Shown here: positions 32,106-37,983 of the stretch, in pieces
How positions within the stretch are numbered: the first letter of the stretch is position 1
How the letters are laid out: each line of letters begins with the position of its first letter
NCBI RefSeq assembly: GCF_014203015.1
Contig: NZ_JACHIB010000025.1
Span: 1 to 37,983 of the forward strand
Reading direction: 5' to 3'
DNA: 37,983 bases
Source of the DNA: Castellaniella defragrans
Lineage (GTDB): Bacteria > Pseudomonadota > Gammaproteobacteria > Burkholderiales > Burkholderiaceae_B
The notes under the pieces: generated by a model
Told to the model about the DNA's origin: nothing
Databases searched by the model: none
What the model saw: only the letters and a program-made list of their open reading frames with translations
Position numbers and translations under genes: made by a program

Positions 32106-33092
32106 ATGTTTCCCGAACACTTGCGCTGGCAGTCCCCGCGCTGCCTGCTGGGGGCCGGCCTCATCGGCCTGCTGCTGGTCCTGCCGCTCCTGACGCACTG
32201 GCTGGAGCTCGGCTTCTATCTTTCGCTGGCGACCCGCATCGTCATCTACGCCATCGCGGCCACCGGCCTGAACCTGATCCTGGGATACGGCGGCATGGTG
32301 AGCTTCGGCCATGCTCTGTTCGTCGGCCTGGGCGCCTATGTCGTCGGCATCTGCTCCTATCACGGGCTCGACGACGGCTGGCTGCAGCTGCTGATCGGGC
32401 TGACCGTCACTGGCGCCGTGGCCACGGCGGTCGGGCTGGTGTCGCTGCGGACGCGCGCCATCGGCTTCATCATGATCACGCTGGCGTTCGCCCAGATGTT
32501 CTATTTCCTCGGCGTGAGCCTGAAGCAGTATGGCGGGGACGACGGCCTGCCGCTCTACCAGACCAGCATCCTCGATCCGCTGCCCCCGCTCGACGACAAG
32601 GTGGCGCTGTACTATCTGGCGCTGGCGGTGTTGCTGCTGTGCATGTACCTGGTCTGGCGCATCGTGCACAGCCGCTTCGGCTACGTGCTGCGCGGCTTCC
32701 AGGCCAACGAGCGGCGCATGCTGGCGGCGGGCTATTCCCGCATGCGCTACCAGCTCAGCGCCTTCGTCCTGTCGGCGCTGATCTGCGCTCTGGCCGGCAT
32801 GCTGATGGTCAACCTCACCACGTTCGCCTCGCCTTCCTACCTGTCGTGGCAGGCGTCGGGGGAATTCCTCCTGATCGTCGTCATCGGCGGCATGGGCACG
32901 GTCGTGGGACCGCTGCTGGGCGCATTCGCTCTGCTGTCGCTGGAAGAAGCCCTGTCCAGCATGACCCAGCACTGGATGGCGATCCTCGGGCCGCTGATCC
33001 TGCTGGCGGCCCTGTATGCCAGCCGCGGCCTGTGGGGCGGGCTGGTGAAATCCGCGGCGACTGCCGGCAACCAAGAGGGAGCGGGACGATGA
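32106..33092 (+). CDS. ABC transporter permease, LivM type
   Basis: A 328-residue polytopic membrane protein, second permease of the importer. Recognisable regions are IYAIAATGLNLILGYGGMVSFGHALFVGLGAY (the LivM signature), SLRTRAIGFIMITLAFAQMFYFL and the coupling loop VVIGGMGTVVGPLLGAFAL. The ATG at 32106 is preferred over one at 32073, because GAGGTG at about 32097 is well spaced and the upstream stretch overlaps livH. It overlaps the ATPase gene by ATGA at 33089-33092, so subunits are made in step. Confidence 0.94.
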   Translation: MFPEHLRWQSPRCLLGAGLIGLLLVLPLLTHWLELGFYLSLATRIVIYAIAATGLNLILGYGGMVSFGHALFVGLGAYVVGICSYHGLDDGWLQLLIGLTVTGAVATAVGLVSLRTRAIGFIMITLAFAQMFYFLGVSLKQYGGDDGLPLYQTSILDPLPPLDDKVALYYLALAVLLLCMYLVWRIVHSRFGYVLRGFQANERRMLAAGYSRMRYQLSAFVLSALICALAGMLMVNLTTFASPSYLSWQASGEFLLIVVIGGMGTVVGPLLGAFALLSLEEALSSMTQHWMAILGPLILLAALYASRGLWGGLVKSAATAGNQEGAGR

Positions 33093-33849
33093 AACCCCTG
33101 CTGTCGGTCGAGCACCTGGTCAAGCGCTTCGGCGGCCTGGTGGCGACCAACGACCTGAATCTCACGGTGAACCAGGGCGAACTCCACGCCCTCATCGGCC
33201 CCAACGGCGCTGGCAAGACCACGGTGATGGGGCAGCTGACCGGGGAACTGCGCCCGGACGCGGGCCGCATCGTCTTCGGCGGCGAAGACATCACGAACTG
33301 GACCATCGCCCGGCGCGCCCTGGCCGGCATTGCGCGGTCCTACCAGATCACGCAACTGCTCAAGGACTTCAGCGTGCTGGAGAACGTCATGCTGATGGTG
33401 CAGGCGCGCCTGGGCCATTCGTTCCGCTGCTGGAAGCCGGCGCTGCGCCAGCGCGAGCTGGTCGAGCCGGCGCTGCAGGCGCTCGACAGCGTGGGGCTGG
33501 CGGACCGGGCGCGCGACGACGTCATGGCGCTGGCGCATGGCGAGCATCGCCAGCTCGAACTGGCCATGGCGCTCGCCATGGCGCCCCGCCTGCTGCTGCT
33601 CGACGAGCCGCTGGCCGGCATGAGCCAGGGCGAGTCCGCGGTCATGATCGACCTGCTGTCGCGCCTCAAGCGCCATCACACCATCCTGCTGGTCGAGCAT
33701 GACATGCAGGCCGTCTTCGCCCTGGCCGACCAGGTCTCCGTGCTGGTCTACGGCCAGGCCATCTCCACCGGGACGCCGGCCCACGTGCAGCGGGATCCCG
33801 AGGTCCGCCGCGCCTATCTCGGCGACGACCAGCCGCTCAGGAGCGCCGC

Positions 33850-33853
<4 letters not shown>
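33089..33853 (+). CDS. ABC transporter ATP-binding protein, LivG type
   Basis: A 254-residue ATPase of the Liv family. Walker A is GPNGAGKT at 37-44, Walker B is LLLLDEP in the second half, and the H-loop is in LLVEHDM. The signature motif is LAHGEHRQLE in place of LSGGQ; an A-x-G-x variant is usual for LivG. NLTVNQGELHALIG and SVLENVMLMVQ are other family segments. It pairs with the LivF protein on the inner face of the membrane. Start and stop both overlap neighbours by ATGA, indicating a tightly coupled operon. Confidence 0.95.
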
Positions 33854-34560
<707 letters not shown>

Positions 34561-34561
34561 A

Positions 34562-35518
34562 GTGGAACAGCATCTGCAGGAAGCAGCGGCGGGCGTCCAG
34601 GGGCGGCGGCGCCGCGTGGCGGTCGTCGGCGCGGGCGTGATCGGGGCCGGCTGGGCGGCCTTCTTCGCCTGCAAGGGGCTGGACGTCCACGTGGTGGATG
34701 CCCACCCCGGCGCCCGGGCCCGGCTGGATGATGCGCTGCAGCGCGCGCGGCGGACGCTGCAGGCGCTCGGCGGGCTGGCCGCCGAGGTGCGCGAGCCCGT
34801 CCTGGGCGACGACCTGGGCCAGGCCGTGTCGGGAGCGGACCACATCCAGGAGGTCCTGCCCGAGCAGCTGGAACTGAAGCAGCGGGTCTATGCGCAGATC
34901 GAGGCGTCGGCGCCCGATCGCTGCGTGATCGCATCCAGTTCGTCGGGCATCATGCCCAGCGCCCTGCAGGCGGGCATGCGCCATCCCGAACGCCTGGTGA
35001 TCGCCCATCCCTGCAATCCGCCCTATCTGATGCCGCTGGTGGAAATCTGCGGCGGCCGGGAAACGGCCGGCTGGGCGGTGGAAGAGGCCGAGGCCTTCTA
35101 CCGCGGGCTGGGCAAGCGGACGGTGCGGCTGAACCGCGAGATCGCCGGGCATCTCGTCAACCGCCTGCAGGCGGCGCTGTGGCGCGAGGCCGTCTACCTG
35201 GCGGTCAATGGCTATGCCAGCGTCGCCGACGTGGATCGCGCCGTGACCGAAGGCCTGGGCGCGCGCTGGGCCGTCTGCGGCCCGCACGAGATCTTCGACC
35301 TGTCCGGCGGCGAACTGGGCATGGCGGGCTTCCTGGACAAGCTGGGCGATGCGGTGGAAGCGTGGTGGGCGAGCCTCGGGCAGCCCAGGCTGGATGCGGC
35401 CACCCGCCAGGCCCTGATCGACGGCATGGCGCAGGCGGCCGCGGGGCGCGGCTACCCGCAGCGGGCGCAGGCGCGCGACGAAGGCGTCATGGCGCAGTTG
35501 CTGGCGCGGCCGAACTGA
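34562..35518 (+). CDS. 3-hydroxyacyl-CoA dehydrogenase-like NAD-dependent oxidoreductase
   Basis: A 318-residue protein of the short 3-hydroxyacyl-CoA dehydrogenase family, nearest in pattern to L-carnitine dehydrogenase and L-gulonate 3-dehydrogenase. The NAD loop is GAGVIGAG at 23-30. SSSSGIMPSALQ and HPCNPPYLMPLVEICGG are the substrate-side motifs, and the C-terminal helical domain follows. The start is a GTG, with GGGAG at 34551-34555 as ribosome binding site. It is joined to the transporter genes by one base, so it may oxidise a hydroxy side chain of the imported compound. Its last 32 bp overlap the convergent gntR gene. Confidence 0.85.
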   Translation: MEQHLQEAAAGVQGRRRRVAVVGAGVIGAGWAAFFACKGLDVHVVDAHPGARARLDDALQRARRTLQALGGLAAEVREPVLGDDLGQAVSGADHIQEVLPEQLELKQRVYAQIEASAPDRCVIASSSSGIMPSALQAGMRHPERLVIAHPCNPPYLMPLVEICGGRETAGWAVEEAEAFYRGLGKRTVRLNREIAGHLVNRLQAALWREAVYLAVNGYASVADVDRAVTEGLGARWAVCGPHEIFDLSGGELGMAGFLDKLGDAVEAWWASLGQPRLDAATRQALIDGMAQAAAGRGYPQRAQARDEGVMAQLLARPN

Positions 35519-36224
35519 CCTCGAAGAAGTCCGCGGGCAGGGTCTTGATGCCGTCCAGGGTCCGCAGGATGTGTTCCGACAGGGCCGACTTGGCCCGCGC
35601 CACGTCGCGCGCGATGGTGGACTCGTAAAGGATGCGGTGTTCGGTGTGCACGTCGCGCGCGATCGGGTGGTGGGAAATGCTCAGGCGCCGGTAGCGTTCC
35701 GACTGCTTGTACAGGATGCCCTGGAAATGCAGGATCCAGCGGGACGGACAGGCGCTGATGAGCGCGGTGTGGAACATGCGGTTGCGCTGCTCCCATTCGC
35801 CGCCGGCGTCGGGCGAGGCCGGGGTGCCGAGGCTGCGTTCCGCCTTTGAAAGGTGATAGAAGGCCGTGACCACCGAGGCTTCCCAGTCGTCGCGGCCGTT
35901 TTCGATGGACATTTCGAGCGCCGTGCATTCGATCAGCAGGCGGGATCGGGTGATGTCCTCGAAGTCGCTGAGCGACATGGGGGCGACGCGGAAGCCGCGC
36001 TGCCCCTGGGCGACGACCAGCGCGTCGCTGATGAGCAGCAGCAGCGCCTCGCGCAGCGTACCGGCGCCCACGTCGTACTGGTCCTTCAGGTGTTCGACGC
36101 GCAGCCGCTCTCCCGGCCGGTGGATGCCGTTGATGATGTTGTTGCGGAGTTGATGATAGGCCCCCTCGACCAGAGTCTTGGGTTCGCTCGGGTCCAGCAG
36201 GGCATTGGTTCCGGAAGCATTCAC
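35487..36224 (-). CDS. GntR family transcriptional regulator, FCD (FadR) subgroup
   Basis: A 245-residue regulator. The winged HTH is at about 17-85 (TLVEGAYHQLRNNIINGIHRPGERLRVEHLKDQYDVGAGTLREALLLL), and the helical FCD ligand domain at about 90-220 carries the His-rich metal-site pattern (FHTALISACPS; VHTEHRILYESTIARD; LSEHI). FCD members commonly sense carboxylates. It is divergent from the semialdehyde dehydrogenase gene with a 206-bp AT-rich space holding several inverted repeats, so it probably represses that operon and its own gene. Its 3' end overlaps the dehydrogenase gene by 32 bp on the other strand. Confidence 0.93.
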   Translation of the reverse strand: MNASGTNALLDPSEPKTLVEGAYHQLRNNIINGIHRPGERLRVEHLKDQYDVGAGTLREALLLLISDALVVAQGQRGFRVAPMSLSDFEDITRSRLLIECTALEMSIENGRDDWEASVVTAFYHLSKAERSLGTPASPDAGGEWEQRNRMFHTALISACPSRWILHFQGILYKQSERYRRLSISHHPIARDVHTEHRILYESTIARDVARAKSALSEHILRTLDGIKTLPADFFEVSSAAPATAP

Positions 36225-36259
36225 CGTGTGGCTCCTGGGTGGTGGAAGACGGGCTTGCG

Positions 36260-36356
36260 ATGTTCAGATTATATCGATTTCTATAATCTTGTGAAGAATC
36301 TCGAAATCTTGATATAATGTCGATCATAGAAATTTAATTTGAGATTTATAGAATCT
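36260..36356. promoter_or_regulatory. Divergent control region of gntR and the meta-pathway operon
   Basis: GATTATA at 36267-36273 and TATAATC at 36282-36288 make a perfect 7-bp inverted repeat with an 8-nt spacer that contains ATCGAT. AGATT at 36342-36346 and AATCT at 36352-36356 form another short inverted repeat around TATAG. The sequence TATAATG near 36312-36319 can serve as a -10 box for the plus-strand operon. The stretch is far richer in A and T than the genes on either side. Confidence 0.5.
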
Positions 36357-36430
36357 TTCGACATCGGCCGCTGTCGGCTTTCGGCGTCGATCCGGCGGCA
36401 AGCCGTCTCAATCCTGGAAACGGAAATGAC

Positions 36431-37885
36431 ATGAAGGACATCCACAACTTCATCAACGGCGAGTTCGTCGCGACCGCACGGCAGTTCACCAAGCACTCTC
36501 CCATGGACCACGCGCCGATCGCTCGGGTGCACGAAGCCGGCCGGGATGAGATCGATCGTGCCGTCCAGGCCGCGCGCGCCGCGCTGCGCGGGCCCTGGGG
36601 CAGGCTGCCAATCAGCGAGCGGGCGGAACTGCTGAAGGGCCTTGTGAGCGCCATCGACCGGCGCTTCGACGACTTCCTGGAAGCCGAGTGCGCCGATACC
36701 GGCAAGCCGCGCAGCCTGGCCTCGCACCTGGACATTCCCCGCGGCGCCGCCAATTTCAAGGTCTTCGCCGACCTCATCAACAGCGTGCCGGCCGAATTCT
36801 TTGAAAGCCCCACGCCCGATGGGCGGGGGTCGCTGAACTACGCCATCCGCCGGCCGGTCGGTGTCATCGGGGTCATCTGCCCGTGGAACCTGCCGCTGCT
36901 GCTCATGACCTGGAAGGTCGGTCCGGCGCTCGCCTGCGGCAACACGGTCGTGGTCAAGCCCTCCGAGGAAACGCCGCAGACGGCCACCCTGCTGGGCGAG
37001 GTCATGAACGAGGTCGGGATTCCCGCGGGGGTCTACAACGTCGTCCATGGCTTCGGGCCCGATTCGGCCGGCGCCTTCCTCACGGAGCATCCGGGGATCA
37101 ATGCCATCACCTTCACGGGCGAAACCCGCACCGGCACCGCCATCATGCAGGCGGCAGCCCGCGGCACGCGGCCCGTGTCCTTCGAGCTCGGCGGCAAGAA
37201 CCCCGCCATCGTCTTCGCCGATTGCGATCTGGATGCGACCATCGAGGGCTGCCTGCGCTCCGCCTTCGCCAACAGCGGGCAGGTCTGCCTGGGCACCGAG
37301 CGCATCTACGTCGAGCGCCCCCTGTTCGAGACCTTCGTGCAACGCCTGAAGGCAGGCGCGGAGGCCCTGAAGATCGGCTGCCCCGACGAGGAAGGCGTGT
37401 CGATGGGGCCGCTGGTCTCGCGCGAGCACCAGAACAAGGTGCTGTCCTACTACCGCAAGGCGGCCGAGCTGGGCGCGACGGTGGTGACCGGCGGCGGGGT
37501 GCCGCCCATGCCCGGGCACCTGGCCCAGGGGGCCTGGGTGCAGCCGACCATCTGGACGGGCCTGGGCGACGATTCGCCCATCGCGCGCGAGGAGATCTTC
37601 GGGCCCTGCACGCTGGTCCAGCCGTTCGACGCCGAAGACGAAGTCATCCGGCGAGCCAACGATACCGATTACGGGCTGGCCTGCTCGATCTGGACGCAGA
37701 ACCTGTCGCGCGCCCATCGGGTGGCCGCGCAGATCGAGGCGGGGCTGGTGTGGGTCAATTCCTGGTTCCTGCGCGAATTGCGCTCGCCGTTCGGGGGATC
37801 CAAGCAGTCGGGCATCGGCCGCGAAGGCGGGGTCCATTCCCTGGAGTTCTATACCGAATTGCGCAATATCTGCATCAAGCTGTAG
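36431..37885 (+). CDS. 2-hydroxymuconic semialdehyde dehydrogenase (DmpC/XylG type)
   Basis: A 484-residue aldehyde dehydrogenase that oxidises the ring-cleavage product 2-hydroxymuconic semialdehyde with NAD in the dehydrogenative branch of the meta pathway. Catalytic Cys is C286 (SGQVCLGTERIYVE) and the general base is E252 (ELGGK). The sequence follows Pseudomonas DmpC very closely, including DIPRGAANFKVFADL, PWNLPLLLMTWKVGPAL, VYNVVHGFGPDSAGAFLTEHP and the C-terminus GREGGVHSLEFYTELRNICIKL. That tail is diagnostic for this family and distinguishes it from general betaine aldehyde dehydrogenases; 2-aminomuconic semialdehyde is an alternative substrate. A hydratase gene follows after 38 bp. 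The gene appears to begin an operon that continues past the window. Confidence 0.95.
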   Translation: MKDIHNFINGEFVATARQFTKHSPMDHAPIARVHEAGRDEIDRAVQAARAALRGPWGRLPISERAELLKGLVSAIDRRFDDFLEAECADTGKPRSLASHLDIPRGAANFKVFADLINSVPAEFFESPTPDGRGSLNYAIRRPVGVIGVICPWNLPLLLMTWKVGPALACGNTVVVKPSEETPQTATLLGEVMNEVGIPAGVYNVVHGFGPDSAGAFLTEHPGINAITFTGETRTGTAIMQAAARGTRPVSFELGGKNPAIVFADCDLDATIEGCLRSAFANSGQVCLGTERIYVERPLFETFVQRLKAGAEALKIGCPDEEGVSMGPLVSREHQNKVLSYYRKAAELGATVVTGGGVPPMPGHLAQGAWVQPTIWTGLGDDSPIAREEIFGPCTLVQPFDAEDEVIRRANDTDYGLACSIWTQNLSRAHRVAAQIEAGLVWVNSWFLRELRSPFGGSKQSGIGREGGVHSLEFYTELRNICIKL

Positions 37886-37923
37886 TTGCCGAATTCAATG
37901 CTGACCGAACGGAGCCGTACGAG

Positions 37924-37983
37924 ATGGAAACCGCGCTGATCGAAGAACTGGGCGACGAGCTCTACACCGCCTGGGCCGAGCGC
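37924..37983 (+). CDS. 2-oxopent-4-enoate hydratase (DmpE-like), 5' fragment
   Basis: Only 20 codons lie inside the window, reading METALIEELGDELYTAWAER. This matches the start of DmpE/XylJ (which begins with a LINELGDELYQA-type sequence), the enzyme that adds water to 2-oxopent-4-enoate in the lower meta pathway. The related 4-oxalocrotonate decarboxylase (DmpH) has a different start. GGAG at 37911-37914 lies 9 nt before the ATG. Position after the dehydrogenase supports the call, but it is cut by the window end. Confidence 0.65.
   Translation, partial: METALIEELGDELYTAWAER

Overview
The window reads as chromosomal DNA of a high-GC beta-proteobacterium of the order Burkholderiales, most likely an Alcaligenaceae member (Bordetella/Achromobacter type). 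The basis is the GC-rich codon use, the protein sequences, and gene orders known from that group (rplM-rpsI, then argC-DUF6776-erpA; glyA-nrdR-ribD-ribE). The naming of the family is inference; no 16S gene or other phylogenetic marker was compared.

Positions 1-26140 are mostly core housekeeping. A 5'-truncated GNAT/acyl-CoA-synthetase-like gene lies at the left edge behind an AT-rich junction. A carboxylesterase and darP follow on the minus strand, with pmbA divergent to them. Next come an orphan TakP-like TRAP solute-binding protein, the rplM-rpsI ribosomal operon with a candidate structured leader, argC, a DUF6776 coiled-coil membrane protein, erpA, anmK, an M23 peptidase, tyrS, a PEBP-family gene, glyA-nrdR-ribD-ribE, and tRNA-Ser(GGA). 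A small VOC/AraC/ABM cluster at 18.7-20.5 kb carries two unusual short tandem-repeat arrays. Then fabI, mltD and gloB (minus) and a YafS-like methyltransferase, rnhA and dnaQ (plus) reproduce a synteny known from E. coli, and tRNA-Val(CAC) closes the block.

Positions 26183-37983 form a catabolic cluster for an aromatic compound. It holds a NahR-type LysR regulator divergent from the first of two tandem extradiol ring-cleavage dioxygenases (VOC type, all active-site residues present), a class II aldolase-like protein whose three metal-binding histidines are all replaced, a complete Liv-type ABC importer (binding protein, two permeases, two ATPases), and a 3-hydroxyacyl-CoA-dehydrogenase-like enzyme. 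A GntR/FCD regulator on the opposite strand follows, then a 2-hydroxymuconic semialdehyde dehydrogenase (DmpC/XylG type), and the first 20 codons of a 2-oxopent-4-enoate hydratase (DmpE type) cut by the window end. Together they suggest import of an aromatic acid, possible decarboxylation, meta-cleavage of a catechol, and the lower meta pathway continuing beyond the window. The palindrome TATCGATA recurs in the AT-rich control regions of both dioxygenase genes and, in near form, in front of the dehydrogenase, which hints at a shared operator.

A dispersed two-module palindromic repeat occurs at three intergenic places (2.3-2.5, 9.86 and 21.3 kb). Two convergent genes have their stop codons inside copies of it. 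No CRISPR array, rRNA, complete insertion sequence or phage gene was seen.
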